From Misgurnus anguillicaudatus (lineage: Eukaryota; Chordata; Actinopteri; Cypriniformes; Cobitidae): a DNA stretch of 64,000 nucleotides. This document shows, piece by piece, positions 22,029-34,270 of the stretch (the first letter of the stretch is position 1; each line of letters begins with the position of its first letter). Location: NCBI RefSeq assembly GCF_027580225.2, contig NC_073358.2:43482501-43546500 (forward strand), written 5' to 3'. Below the pieces are notes generated by a model. That model ran no database searches. It was not told where the DNA came from and saw only the letters and a list, made by a program, of their open reading frames with translations. The translations under genes were made by a program, and so were the position numbers.

Positions 22029-24492
22029 GTCCAGGCAAAATAGCGTTTTACGACAGACTAATTGTAAAAGAATTTTTTTCAGTCCAGATCACCTCCATGA
22101 GGTGTCCAGAACAACACACCAAAAGTCCCAAGAAATCCCAGCTGAGGAAATGTGTTAATTTTTCATCAATCCGAAATGTGTGCCAATAAGGCCAGACTAC
22201 AATACACCCCAATAGGGCTATTTGTTTCCTTTACTCCCATCAAAACGAAACTCAACACAATTAAAGCACCCATGAAAAGTAATTTTTTTTGTATTACAAG
22301 TTGCTTAGAAAATTAAATGTAATATGCAAATGAGCTATACACTAATCGAATATGCCCAAAATACACCCAAAAGTAACATTTTGGTATTACAAGTTTCTTT
22401 TGAAATGAATTTGAATATTCACATGAGCTTTACACTTATTTAATATGTCCTAATTTGCATAGACAGAAACACCATTCATATGTATGATACATATATCGGC
22501 CCAATGTTCATCCAATGATCCTGTTGCTTTTAGACAGGCCTCTAACCTAACCTACAGTTTTTTCAATTCAATTTTATTTATATAGGGCTTCTCACAATTT
22601 GGTACCTTTTAGACCTATGCGTATGTGTTTAGTCATAGCAGTGATTAACAATCCCTACTGAAAAATTTAGCTAAGACCAGCATAAGCTGGTAGCTGTTTT
22701 TTGCTGATTTAAGGTGGCAGTAGCTGGTTTAAGCTGGTCCTCCCAGCCTGGCAAAAAGTAACCTGGTGTTGGCTCGTTACGCTGCTTGGCTGATCAGTCA
22801 TTATTGGCATTAATCTCCCATCCAAAACATGGCACCCCCAAGGTTTTGGGTCCATAGGTTCACTTCCCCCTTTCCAATTCATCATTTGGTAAAAGACCTG
22901 AAGACTATGGAACTTTGCAGCTGCTGAGGTTGGAGGGAGAGATTGAGCTTCCACTGGAGATGACTTCCTTTAATAAAGAATCGCCTGTATCTTAGCATGT
23001 CCAGTGATTCATCCTTTTGCCCCCATACAGTGATACTAGAGCTTTTTCACCTGCAATGATGATGCCTTTTTCCACATTTTCCTGTGACTGGCTAAACACC
23101 TTAACTTGTTTGAGAAAGCCAGTGTCATTCTTTACTTTTTTCAATGCCATCCCTTTCCTATGCAAAATAGACGAGATGTAGAATTAAAGCCTCAAAATGA
23201 TTAGGGTTGGATTGTTTGAAGAGCTCGATGTGTCATCTTGAATGGAAAAAGTCTGAAATCATTTAGTTGCTTTTAAATAAATATCTATAATACGGTAGGG
23301 TTTTCGTTCCCTGATTAAAATGTAAGTATGGAAAACAATCAATTACACATTCTTAATAAAAATGTCATTTCAATTCTGAAACATAAGAGGATTTTATATC
23401 AATTGTTTCAGCACTGACCCATAATAGTGCCCCAACAAAATAAATGGCCAATTGCACTGCATTGTAATGAATATATTTTGCAATGCAATTTTTTTACCCA
23501 TATCAATGCTGCAAGGAAACGAAACCTCAGGTACATTTATGCTGTTATACTAGTGAACTTAAGAAAAAAAGGTATCAGTCTTTCTTGTGTTTTGTTAATG
23601 ATTTACTGTGTTGATCTATTTTCTAACTTAACATGCATTTAAATTGTACAGATTTTGCTAGTGCAATTCAGATTGCTTTAGTGAGGCAATTTTATCAGAT
23701 GAATATAATCCGGAGGGGAAGAACCAAGTAAAGAACAAACCAGGAAATGATATGGGGGTGCCCGAACCAAAAGCCACAAAGAAGGGGTTGAGGATCCAGG
23801 CTTGATAAAAAACATAAAAAAATGTAAAAACAAAAACACACCAAAAAAAAAACCACAACCCTCCCCTTCTGTTCAGGCTTGTGTTCCTCCGTGACCCTGA
23901 AGATAATACCGGCGGGGGTTATACAGCTGGCAGGAACTACCAAGCCAGACAGTTTTCAGGTTAGAGGCCAGTTTGAAAGCAGCAGGATGATTGGATGAAC
24001 ATTGGGCCGATATATTTATCATACATATGAATTATGTTTCTGTCTATGCAAATTGGGACATATTGAATGGGTGTGGAGCTCATGTGGATGTTCAGATTCA
24101 TTTCAAAAGAAACTTGTAATACCAAAAAGTTACTTTTGGTTGTATTTTGGGCATATTTGATTAGTGTATAGCTCATTTGCATATTGAATTTGGTTTTCGA
24201 GGCAACTTGTAATGCAGGGAAAAGAACTTTTCATGGGTGCTTTCATTGTGTGGAGTTTCATTTTGATAGGAGTAAAGGAAAAAAATAGCCCCATTGGGGT
24301 GTATTGTAGTCTGGCCTTATTGGCACACATTTCGGATTGATGAGAAATTAACATATTTCCTCAACTAGGATTTCCTAGGACTTTAAGTATGTTGTTCTGG
24401 ACACCTCATAGAAATGATCTAGGCTGAAAAAAATTCTTTTACAATTACTTCTATTTTTTGCTCCAAAATGAGTTAGTTTGCCTGGACTATAT
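22029..24492. mobile_element. Large inverted-repeat element enclosing a protein remnant
   Basis: The arms of about 530 bp are clear inverses. AGTCCAGGCAAA at 22029 pairs with TTTGCCTGGACT at 24481-24492, and inward GTGTGCCAATAAGGCCAGAC at about 22180 pairs with GTCTGGCCTTATTGGCACAC near 24320. At their inner edges CATCCAATGATCCTG and AGGCCTCTAACCT pair with 23960-24000. The 1.4-kb middle carries a minus-strand coding remnant. The arms differ by scattered substitutions and small gaps, so the element is not recent. Confidence 0.82.
22709..23190 (-). pseudogene. Remnant of a multicopy repeat-borne protein
   Basis: On the minus strand an upstream piece reads KKVKNDTGFLKQVKVF and GIIIAGEKALVSLYGGKR, then, after a frame change, an 81-codon frame (22954 to 22709) reads LPPTSAAAKFHSLQVFYQM, ending WGCHVLDGRLMPIMTD. 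The sequence AGEKAL-x-LYGG followed by LPPTSAAAKxHSLxVxxQ and WG---DG-LMP-MTD is a pattern I know from uncharacterised multicopy proteins in animal genomes, where a cysteine-rich stretch usually follows. That Cys-rich end is absent. There are at least one stop and one frameshift. I can give no function. Confidence 0.6.
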
Positions 24493-26166
24493 GCTTTGCA
24501 TGCAACTGCCTTTGGAGAGTAATTTTTTAAATTAAGTGTTATTTTATGCATTTTTAGGTAAAGAGAAAGACTTTATAGTGTTTAATGTTGGTTTACCTTA
24601 TTGATTTAGAAGATTTTGTGTTATATTTTTACGAATTGTTTGGTTACCATTGTACAGAAGAGTGGGGCTTGTGGTTAAGTTGTGGATGTGACATACGTAC
24701 TTATTTTAAAAAGCACTAACTGTGTTAATGACTGTTTGATGATCAGTCTCTTTTCACATGTTCATCCAATGTGTCATTAGCATGCTAACGTGTGCTTTTG
24801 CTAATAAGTATAATATAGAAACTGACAATTGGTTTAACTAGACTTTTTTGCTTGAATTAACTTGTTTTGTTTTTGTTGAACAGACCAGAAATAATTGTGT
24901 GGAAAAGTTTTCCTTAACTGAATTTAGTTTATTGAACAAGATATTTTTATGACCAATATAAATATATTTATTAAGTTGGTGCAACAAAAGATTATTTGTT
25001 TAAATTAGGGCTGTCAATAGATTAAAAAAATTAATCTAGATTAATCGCATGATTTCATGAGTTAACTGCGATTAATCGCAAATTAATCGCACATTTTTAT
25101 CCATTCTAAATTTACCCTAATTTAACACTTTTCAGGTTTTTAATATTCTAATCATATATACATATATATATGCTTTATGCAAATGTATGTTAACAACAGC
25201 CTGTTTACATTTTTAACAGAATCACCAGCCATTGTTTTGTATACGAATTTTCCATTAAGAAGATTTTTCTTTCTCCATTTTTGTTTGCTGCTGCATCATT
25301 TGTGACCTGTGCTGGCAAGTTGAGTCGGAATTAGCTAATTTAAAAAAGAATTGTTGTTCATATTTTGACATTCTCTATTAAAACATAGAACAAATCATGA
25401 TTTGTTGAAATATAACAAAATATGACAGAACTACACGTGTTTGAAGTTGAAAGAGTCAAATTACCACAAAATTACCACATCCATACATTATATTACCACA
25501 TCAATACCTTAAAATCACTGGTAAAACTAATAGATTTAGCACACACAAAGCAAAAACATCATCAATGTATGTTCAACTTTTTTTCCTTTTGTTTGATTGA
25601 CATTGAGACAGACTGCTTAAAATCTAAGTGATCTAATATAATGTTACACATCAGACATGTTTACCCACCAGTTAACCAAACATTTACTTAAGACATAACA
25701 GATTATAGATCCTACCTGCGTGAATTCTTATCAAAACAGATATTTGTAAAACTGTAATTTTGTGTAGATGTCTATATATCCGGGTCGCGCACTCGCGCGT
25801 CTGTGTGCACGCGCTTCAGATATCAGTCAGTCAGCGTGAGGGGATCGCTTTTGAGTCTTGTCGCTCTTAATAACTCTTTAACATTAATCAGGTACCGAAC
25901 TTTATCTCTCTTAATGACTATTTTAACATCAAGCAAGTCCTGCAGTCTATTTTATAAGTCATGCATAAAAGCGAAACCAAAATGAATTGAGACGCATTTT
26001 TGTATTAGATTAAGCATTAGGAGGACGGTAACGTTACACCTCTCAGACGTATAAATAAAGATCATATCAGATGTCCAACGAGCATTTAGAGCATTGGATT
26101 TGGTAGACGATTTGCTTAATGTTCTTATTTCTATGAAAACCTTTTACTCATTTAGAGAGAGTCACA

Positions 26167-27687
26167 GGCTGAATCCGAAATCGCATACTGCCATACTATA
26201 TAGTAGGCAAAAAGCAGTAGGCGAACGAATAGTATGTCCGAAACCTCAGTATACGTAAAAGGGTAGGCGAGAATTAGCGGGATTTTGGACTATTTCTCGC
26301 GAGATTCAGAGGCACGTGTACTTAAGTATTGTCCGAAACCGCCTACTTACTGAAAATGTAGTAGGGGAAACAGCACGTGAACAGAGTAGTACGTCCGAAT
26401 CCTCAGTATCCATAAAATCAGTAGGCGAGAAATCCCCGGATGCCCTACTGAGTCCGCCCCGATTCTGAAGCGTGCATCGGATGGACACTTCTATCCCAGC
26501 TTTCCCATGATGCCACGGGAAAACAAAGCAATCGACCGGAGACCAACCAATCGGGTGATTTTGATACGTTACACAGGGCTGTCCCTCAGCACCCTGACTT
26601 CACGCACAGACCCAGGATATACCACAATTAAAGTGCTCAGCTGATTCATGAAAATAAAGCTGTAGAATTGTCACAACTGTGTTGAGCTGACAGTAAATAT
26701 GTGATGGTTTGTTAGAAAAATACATTTGAATAAACTTTTGTTTCATATGGGAAAGTTTATTGTGATAGTTTTATTCATTCATTTTTTATTCATGTTTCCT
26801 GTCGTTTTAAGTAAATACAAGAGATTGCTTCACTAAAATGTATATAATCACATTGGCTGCATTGTATAGTTTGTATTCAAGCACAGCTGTCATCTGACAA
26901 TAGATATTAAATTACAATCTGCTTGTTTTACTTATTTTGTCCCCTACAAAATAATGTGTAATATATCTGTAACACTGTTACAGATCAAGTTACTGATGCA
27001 ATCAGGTGTTAGTGCACCTGTCCCTCATACACACGCATACGTTTTCATGTCTGTTATTAGGTTTGTTCGAGTTTATGCACCGCTGTAAGAACCAACAGCT
27101 GGATGACATCAAAGTACCGTGAGAGCGATTCCAGAAAACACACGGAGAACTCTGATTTCGAGTTGCTCTCGCGGTATTGTGATGTCAACCTCCTGTCGGT
27201 TCTTGTGGTTCCACATGAACTCGAACAAGTCTACTACGTCATATGTCACATGATAACGTCAACATGGCGAATGCTGTACATACTTAACGCGAACGTACAT
27301 ACTGCCTTAGCGCACGTTAAAGGGATACTTCACCGATTTAGCATTCAGCTTTGTATCTGTAGAAACCCGGCAGTATTACTGAATGACCATGTTTCCCTCC
27401 CTCATTTCCCCCTGAGAGGAGAGATATCTGCATTTTGGTTCTGCAAAAAAGTCCTCCGATGATGTAATATGACGATTTTTGCATCATCGGAGGACTTTTT
27501 TGCAGAACCAAAATGCAGATATCTCTCCTCTCAGGGGGAAATGATGGAGGGAAACATGGTCATTCAGTAATACTGCCGGGTTTCTACAGATACAAAGCTG
27601 AATGCTAAATCGGTGAAGTATCCCTTTAAGTAGGTACCCAATGAAATTCAGTACCTACACAGTAAGTATGCGATTTCGGATTCAGCC
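26167..27687. mobile_element. Nested TIR element (GGCTGAATCCGAAATCGCAT ends)
   Basis: GGCTGAATCCGAAATCGCAT at the left mirrors ATGCGATTTCGGATTCAGCC at the right. Near the left end are several ACTATATAGTAGGC and AGTATGTCCGAA units. ACA on both sides may be a 3-bp duplication. Related decayed sequence surrounds 46880-46960 and 47600. Confidence 0.8.
27321..27625. mobile_element. TTAA-flanked perfect hairpin element
   Basis: AGGGATACTTCACCGATTTA at the left and TAAATCGGTGAAGTATCCCT at the right start arms of about 145 bp, almost base-perfect to the loop near 27473. TTAA lies at 27317-27320 and 27626-27629. This is the innermost and so the youngest layer of the nest. Confidence 0.9.
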
Positions 27688-28045
27688 ACATTTGTCTGCG
27701 TCTCTGTTCATTCAACTATGGGCTGGACCAAGGGTCAAACAGAAATTGCGCGTTGCGTTAATCTCCGTTAATGAAATTAGTGGCGTTAAAATGAATTTGC
27801 GTTAACGCGTTATTAACGCGTTAATTTTGACAGCCCTAGTTTAAATTAACTTATTGTATTCTTGTTGTACAAGCCTAATCTAATTTCGTGGAAAAGTTTT
27901 CCTTAATTCAATTGTTGATTGAACAAACAATTTTTTTGAGTGTGCTTAAAATAATTTGTTCATTGGAAATAAGGCTTTTATGAATGTATTTATGTATTTA
28001 AATGAGATAATTGAGAGAGGTCTCAAATAGTAAGGAAGGACTTGT

Positions 28046-28275
28046 GGGGCGGTTTCCCAAACACGGATTATAGTCCTAGACTAAAAGAAATGTAAGAGCT
28101 GTCCAAACTGAAAACAATTTGCACTGACATATCTTAAAATACATCAGTGCCCTTTGTTTTGCCTCAAAATGCACACAAGTAATGTTTTAGTAAGGCATGT
28201 TTGTTAAAACTAGTTATATTTTTGAATTAAACTAAGGTCCTGGCATAAGCTAATCCCTGTCTGGGAAACCACCCC
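28046..28275. mobile_element. MITE (GGGGCGGTTTCCCAAAC ends)
   Basis: The left GGTTTCCCAAACACGGATTA and right TAATCCCTGTCTGGGAAACC ends are inverses. There is no coding sequence. Confidence 0.8.
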
Positions 28276-28970
28276 TATATGTATTTAAAACAAACCTAAA
28301 GAAAGCCTAAAATTTTAAACTGATGTTTGGTTAGTGAAAATTCAGATTGTTTTGCAGTAGTAGTACAGCACATTTGGTTTAGTGTTTATACTCTCGTTCA
28401 TTTACTGTAGCAGTAGTAAATATGTGTTAGTTCTTGTAAATTCACTATTTTGTGAACACTTGATTTGTGGCAGCACTGCCAACATCATGACGTGTCAACA
28501 AATATTGTGATTTTGTGTAAAAAGCTTCCCAACCAGCTCCAACAAGCAAAGACAGGATATTTCTTTCCTATTTCTGTACAGTTGCAGCAAATAGCCTTAT
28601 CCACACAAATATCCCATTAGTCCAAACTCCTAACCACTCAGCTGTATATTGAACAACAAAACTGCTCTGATAAGCTGTTATGGTGCATTTTTGCGTTCAT
28701 CGTGGGCGAGGAAAATACCTGACGCTAGAAAACTATGTTGCACCTGGTTAGGACATGCTATTAAAGACTGTATAACCCCATTCACACAGCACGTCGATCC
28801 CAGAAAAGTCCAATAAAATTGCAAGCGTGCCTTTTGTGTAAGCGCAAACACATCCCGTAACTAGGATATAGTTCCCTTAAAGGGGACCTAGTAACATTGC
28901 ATTTACATAATAACATTTATGAAACGTGTCCTTTGTAAACAAAAAGCAGAAACAATGCCATAAGGGGTGT
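28276..28970. other. No gene called; possible upstream region of the MYB-like exon
   Basis: The sequence is of mixed composition with no clear repeat except TTAAAGGGGACCTAGTAAC near 28876, which resembles a TTAA-type terminus without a matching partner downstream. It may be the broken 5' side of whatever unit carried the exon at 30923. Confidence 0.4.
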
Positions 28971-29413
28971 GTCATAGTCAGTGTTGGGGAAAGTTACTTT
29001 TAAATGTAATGCATTACAATATTAAGTTACTTCCAAAAAAGTAACTAATTGCATTACTTAGTTACTTTACAAGGAAAGTAATACTTGCATTCCTTTTTAG
29101 TTACTTTTGCATCACTTTTTCCTGGCTGTGGCTTGATCTCTTTCAGGCCTTGCAGGTGTTTTTTATGACTGAAAAGTTCTGCATACAAAAATTGCATATT
29201 TTATCACAAAAATGTCGAACTCTGGCCTGCCAGAGCTCTGGTTTCTGACTCAAACTGTTCCCACACAGGCGTGTACGCATAGAGTGCATAATGTGACTAC
29301 GTTTAGTTTAATTCACTACATATAACTAAAAACTAAAAAAGTAACTAAAATATTAATGTCTACATTTAAAAAGTAATGCGTTACTTTACTCGTTACTCCA
29401 GAAAAGTAATATT

Positions 29414-30781
29414 TAAGCAATATCGCTCGAGTAGGAGTGTGATATAGCTCTATATCATCACGGCTGTGATTAGGCCAGAGGCACGAGGCCGCAGGCCGAG
29501 TGCCGGAGGCAATCACAGCCGTGATGATATAGAGCTATATCACACGACTCCGAGAGCGATATTGCTTTTATACAACAGTTCGACGGCACACGTTTGAAAA
29601 ACGAAAACTAGAAAACAACAACGGAGTTATTTTAAAAGCCTCTTTGTTTGAGAACTACTTCTTCCGCCACGGATTTGAGGGCGGCCAGAATGACAGGTAA
29701 AACTTTCGGCTGCTTTGAAGCTCATAACAACTCAATGGACGGAAAAGCCGTTTCTTTATATTACCGTTTCTTGGTCGCAAAGTGTAGTTTTAAGATTAGT
29801 TCAGTCGAGAATGTATCTGTATTATATTTAAATCTGCAGTCGATTAGTAAAGATAGCGCCTGTTTGAACGTTTGCTTAGTGAGATTCGGTACAAATGAGA
29901 ACCAAAGCATGAGCGGACATCAGTGTTCACTCGCCCCGCTGACCACCGCCCTCTCTGGGCTACATATCTGAAAGGTATTCCCTGGCTCTCATGTTGGCCT
30001 TGTTTGTTTATGATCGTCAAAATGAGATCAAATCAGCAGTATTTGGTGTCATGATCAAACTATTACTTGTTTTTTAATTCATATTTAGTGTCTTTTGTGT
30101 TGTTATTGTTTTGGCGCGAGGTAAAAGTTAATAAAACTATACTTGTGAAACGTTACTATTGCTTTCTCATTCATTCTTAACGCGATACGAGCACTCGATT
30201 ATTATTATTAAACTTTGTTCTTGTCAGTACTATACAAAACGGTTTTTTATAAGTGTCAGAGAGATGTTTTTGCATGCTGCTTTTAAATATATCAGTGGCG
30301 ATATCTCATAACATGTTTTAATAGTCACGTCACGATAAAGTAAATGATCAATGTCCACATTTAAAAGCTGCGGGGCTTACCTGCTGTTTCACGGTGTTTT
30401 CGCGTTCTGATAAAAGATATAGCTCCAGAAAAAAACGAGTGTTTATATTCCTCTTTCCAAGTGTTAAGCGTCCACGCGATGTGACAAGACATTTCTCCCA
30501 TTAACTTTAACGTAACATCCAAAAGCGCTGATCTTTGACGGAATAATACTTCTGATTGGGGATTCACAGACTGATTTATGAGCTAGTAAACTAATGAGAC
30601 AAACGGAGAGTGATTCACACAACGCGTCTGTGTTTTTCCATTCAGAGATGAGCCTGCTTAGGACCTCCATTCACTAGGTGGCGGAATAATACGAAAGGTG
30701 AAGCGGCTACAGTGCTGTTATCAGTACAATATCGTATAGCTCTTAGCCAATCAGATTCGAGAACCAGAAAGAACTGTTGTA
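29414..30781. mobile_element. Element nested in the CAGTGTTGGGG hAT element
   Basis: TAATATT appears on both sides (29407-29413, 30782-30788). The left side opens with GCAATATCGCTCGAG and a strong hairpin. The right side ends with AGCTCTTAGCCAATCAGATT and AGAACTGTTGTA, matching the inverse TACAACAGTT at about 29571. The interior (29580-30720) has frames of up to 107 codons without family likeness, one of which starts with MTGKTFGCFEAH. Confidence 0.7.
29417..29565. repeat. Strong hairpin with GGC-rich loop
   Basis: Arms GTGATATAGCTCTATATCAT and the inverse, each about 55 bp, surround a loop of about 40 bp made of GGCACGAGGCCGCAGGCC-like units. It lies at the left end of the nested element. 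Confidence 0.85.
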
Positions 30782-30922
30782 TAATATTACGTAATGCACG
30801 TTACTTGTAATGCGTTACCCCCAACACTGGTCATAATGAGGATGCGCGTAAAGACTCTTTGACAAGGTTTTAAATGCAGATTTACATTTAAAGTGTATTT
30901 ATTAAAAACATTCACGAAAAAA

Positions 30923-31057
30923 ATGTCTGCAATCTGGAATGAAGCAGAGATCAGGGAGCTCCTTACCATCTGCGCTAAAGCTGATGTCAATAGCCAGCTT
31001 AATAGAATGGGACGTCATGTGCTAGTCTATGATCAAATCAGAAAAAAATTCAACCAC
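30923..31057 (+). CDS. MYB/SANT-like DNA-binding exon (transposon-derived or orphan first exon)
   Basis: From ATG it reads MSAIWNEAEIRELLTICAKA, then DVNSQLNRMGRHVLVYDQIR and KKFNH, and meets GTGAGT, a consensus splice donor, at 31058. The W-x-EAE-x-REL-x-x-I start followed by a QL---GR---VYDQI-KKF segment resembles the MYB/SANT-like fold of Harbinger-associated MYB proteins and related trihelix-type domains in fish. The frame stays open before the ATG for ten codons and closes soon after the donor, as expected for an exon. No partner exon is identified downstream. An hAT insertion sits about 90 bp upstream. It could be a remnant of a larger transposon; I cannot say it is expressed. Confidence 0.4.
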
Positions 31058-31457
31058 GTGAGTCCTCTCGAGAGAAGTTGCGGTTAATAAGCAAACTTAA
31101 GATGCTGTGGATAAAATACACCAAGTGCATGATTGCAAATACAATTCAAATGCATGTCATGTCGCGTGTCTTTACGGGATGTGTGTGAATGCAAGCACAG
31201 ACTCCAGAAAATCTGTTTTCATCTTGTTTTTATTAGTTACAGAATTTCATTAGAAGTTGAATTGCTTAGTCTAATCCAACGCATTCATTTTTCCTAAATT
31301 CTGTGTAATTAAACTCAGAAAAATAAGGCTATCATTTAATATGTTTTGTTTAATTCAAAGACTAAGTTTCCACAAGGGTTTGAGAACCACTGGCTTAATC
31401 TAATACGTTTAAGTGTAGACAAAAATTAAAATGTACGTTAAAATGTCATTTTGGTTA

Positions 31458-32268
31458 CAGTTTTTTACAGACGCTAGGACACATTTCTCAATACTTAGGT
31501 CACTTTTGCAAAACTCTTCATACAGTTCTCCTAACCAACTTTCAGCTAACCAAAGCAGTTCATTTTACTCAGGAAGTCCAGGTCTCAAATCAACTCATTC
31601 TTCCAGAACACTAGCAAAGGTTGACAGCCGACAAACACACTTTGCCACCCACAAAACATTGACTTAAAAAACACTAACAACATGTAGCATTATACAGTGT
31701 TTTTTGTGTAAAACAAGGACACATTTCTGTTTATAATTCACTGTAATATATGTTGCTGGAATTAAACATGCGCAGAATTCGTCAATATTTAATGTCGTTT
31801 ATTTATTTTTTATTTTTTAATAAATTACGAGTAATTATGAAGTACAAGAATTTGTATACGCACCTTCCACTGATACAGATACAATAGCAATGTTTTATAG
31901 CATTTAATTTTAAGTTTTATAATATATTTCATTAAAATATTACTGTAGAAATGTAGCAAATTGCGGTCTTATTTAGTTTTGTATTATCTTATTGTTTTAA
32001 ACATAAGTTTAAGAGTTTTGAAAACAGTATGTAAGCATGTGCAAATTGTCCTGTATGTATAAAAAGTTTTGGCAGTTGTTGTGTCTGAGTGAGAAAAGAA
32101 TTCATGAAATTTGAGCGATGTTGTCATTGAATGCATTTTGTGCCAAAGCAATGATAAATGATCCTCAGTTTAGCCCACACATAGACTTTTGTTGTGCTCA
32201 CTGTGTGAAGAGTTTTAAAAAAGTGACCTAAGTATTGAGAAATGTGTCCTAGCGTCTATAAAAAACTG
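31458..32268. mobile_element. Mariner-like non-autonomous element (CAGTTTTTTACAGACGCTAG ends)
   Basis: TA precedes and follows the element (31456-31457, 32269-32270), as expected for Tc1/mariner. The arms of about 65 bp, including GACACATTTCTCAATACTTA and its inverse near 32235, are well matched. The 811-bp body has no transposase motif. Confidence 0.82.
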
Positions 32269-32269
32269 T

Positions 32270-33734
32270 AAATGTAAATATTTAAGGCAGCTGATAGAAT
32301 TTTTACAGTGTACTAGTAGCTGTAACATTTTACTTTTATCTAGCCATTTAGGAAGTATTGCGACATGCATATAGTGCATTTGAACATACATAACGATACA
32401 GAGCAAGAAAGATAGATGGTGTCCCACAATGGGGGAGGGCAGGACACCATAATACCACATACATGTTTTTAGAGGCAGTGTATTGTGCTGGCAAAGCAAA
32501 GGTGATGAGTTGGATAGATGGTGCCACAAAATCTTTGCAAATTGTCTTAATATGCTCTATACACAAAAAAAATCTGGGTTAAAATGATCCCAATGAAATG
32601 CCACAACCCACTGGGTATAGTGTATGCAAAAAACACTGGGTAGTTTGTTGATATGCAGCCCCAAAGAAATCAAAAACAGTTAGTTCTGCCTGCCGCTCTC
32701 TCCACAGTTTTTCTCCCTTGCCTTCCCATCTGCGTGATGTATCGCTTGTTTCAAGCACAGATTACTCGCAGTGCAAGGGAGAGTGAGCGAGGAAAAACAC
32801 TACATCTAAGATGTTGCCCTGTAAAGGATCTGAAACAGATTAACAGGCCCCATCCTCCCAGGCTGCGCAGTCAGTGTGGAAATGACTTTTCCATGCCTTG
32901 CTGAATGCTCATGCGAGTGAAGCTTTTTATTTTTTGTTTTTGAAGTGTTTGGGGAAAACCAACACTTTAAAATGGTTTCTCATTCAAAGCACTGCCTTTT
33001 CCAAGACCCATTTCATCTCAAACACGCTGACTTGTCATCGGGAATGTTCTGATTTTAAGTCTGGGATTGAATAGATATCATATCCTGAAGGACAAGTGTG
33101 TGAGTCAAATTCAGAAGCAGACCTGATGAAATAAAGGACAGTTAGCTTACTGTGTGATTGAATTAACTTTGTGAATGGCTCACCTCAGCAGAAACTCTCT
33201 GTCTTACGTTCACCGGCCTTTTGTTTTGCATTTTTCTTTTCTTCTCTTCTTTAATAGGGAAACCTAAACATTACTTATTGATAAACTCATAAATGGCTTC
33301 TTTACTGCTCCATAATAGCTTCAGCGGAAAGCTTTTTTTACTTAAACTAATTAAGGCAGGATAGATAAAGCTGTATAAATGTGGGAAATAAAACCTTTGT
33401 TCAGAGTTTTATCCTTTTGGAAGTCCTTCGCAAAACAAAGACAGATATTCGATTTTAAAACCTAGTGATGCCCGTGAATGTACCGATGTGTTCTTGGGCT
33501 GTTGCAAAGATAAAATGTAATGAACGGCATGAATAATTCAATAAAACAATAGTATTAAAATGTATAAGGCACCAGTGGGACAATCTATAGGGGTGTAGGA
33601 TTTTTGTTAAAATAATGGGATGTGCTAAATCTGCATGTGTTTGTCTAACAGAATGTTGTTTTTATCAAGTGCAAATACTTTACATGAAGGTTGCAAAGTA
33701 ACTAAAATAGCAATGCATGTCAGTAGTTCAGTTT
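32270..33734. other. No gene seen
   Basis: This contains a decayed CTGGGTTAAAATGATCCC-type MITE near 32570-32640, then about 1.1 kb without a clear repeat. Frames at 32215-32529 and 32653-32904 resemble nothing I know. Confidence 0.5.
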
Positions 33735-33792
33735 TTTATTAAGAGCAGCTTTCCTAGTAAGAAGCAACTTTTCTCCAACTAGCTGTACAGCT
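33735..33792 (+). repeat. Left arm of inverted repeat bounding the microsatellite block
   Basis: The arm contains AGAGCAGCTTTCCTAGTAAG and CAACTTTTCTCCAACTAGCT, which recur inverted at 36264-36326. It directly adjoins the ATA array. Confidence 0.75.
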
Positions 33793-33796
33793 ACAA

Positions 33797-34093
33797 TGAT
33801 AATAATAATAATAATAATAATAAAAATAATAGCTATTGTAATAATAATGATAATAACGATAATAAAAATGACGATGATGATGATGATGATGATAATAATA
33901 ATAATAATGATAATAATAATGACAGTAATTATAATAATAATAATAATAATAATAGCTATTGTAATAATAATGATAATAACAAAGAGTATATTATTATTAT
34001 TATTATTATCATCGTCATCATCATCATCATCGTCATCATCGTCATCATCGTCATCATCGTTATTACCGTTATTATCGTTATGATTACAATAGC

Positions 34094-34132
<39 letters not shown>

Positions 34133-34134
34133 TG

Positions 34135-34165
<31 letters not shown>

Positions 34166-34212
34166 CGTTATTATCATTATGATTACAATAGCTATTATTA
34201 TTACTGTTGTTA

Positions 34213-34270
<58 letters not shown>

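Larger units (their letters stand above)
25006..27838. mobile_element. hAT-type non-autonomous element (TAGGGCTGTCAA ends)
   Basis: TAGGGCTGTCAA at the left and TTGACAGCCCTA at the right bound 2833 bp. GTTTAAAT stands on both sides (24998-25005, 27839-27846), the 8-bp duplication expected of hAT elements. The subterminal TTAATCTAGATTAATCGCA and TTAACGCGTTATTAACGCG repeats are typical of this widespread vertebrate family. I see no transposase frame. It carries two further elements nested one inside the other. Confidence 0.9.
28979..30829. mobile_element. hAT-type element (CAGTGTTGGGG ends)
   Basis: CAGTGTTGGGGAAAGTTACT at the left and AATGCGTTACCCCCAACACTG-type sequence at the right. GTCATAGT (28971-28978) and GTCATAAT (30830-30837) make an 8-bp duplication with one change. 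Of the 1851 bp, most is a second insertion (29414-30781). Without it the host element is about 480 bp. Confidence 0.88.
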
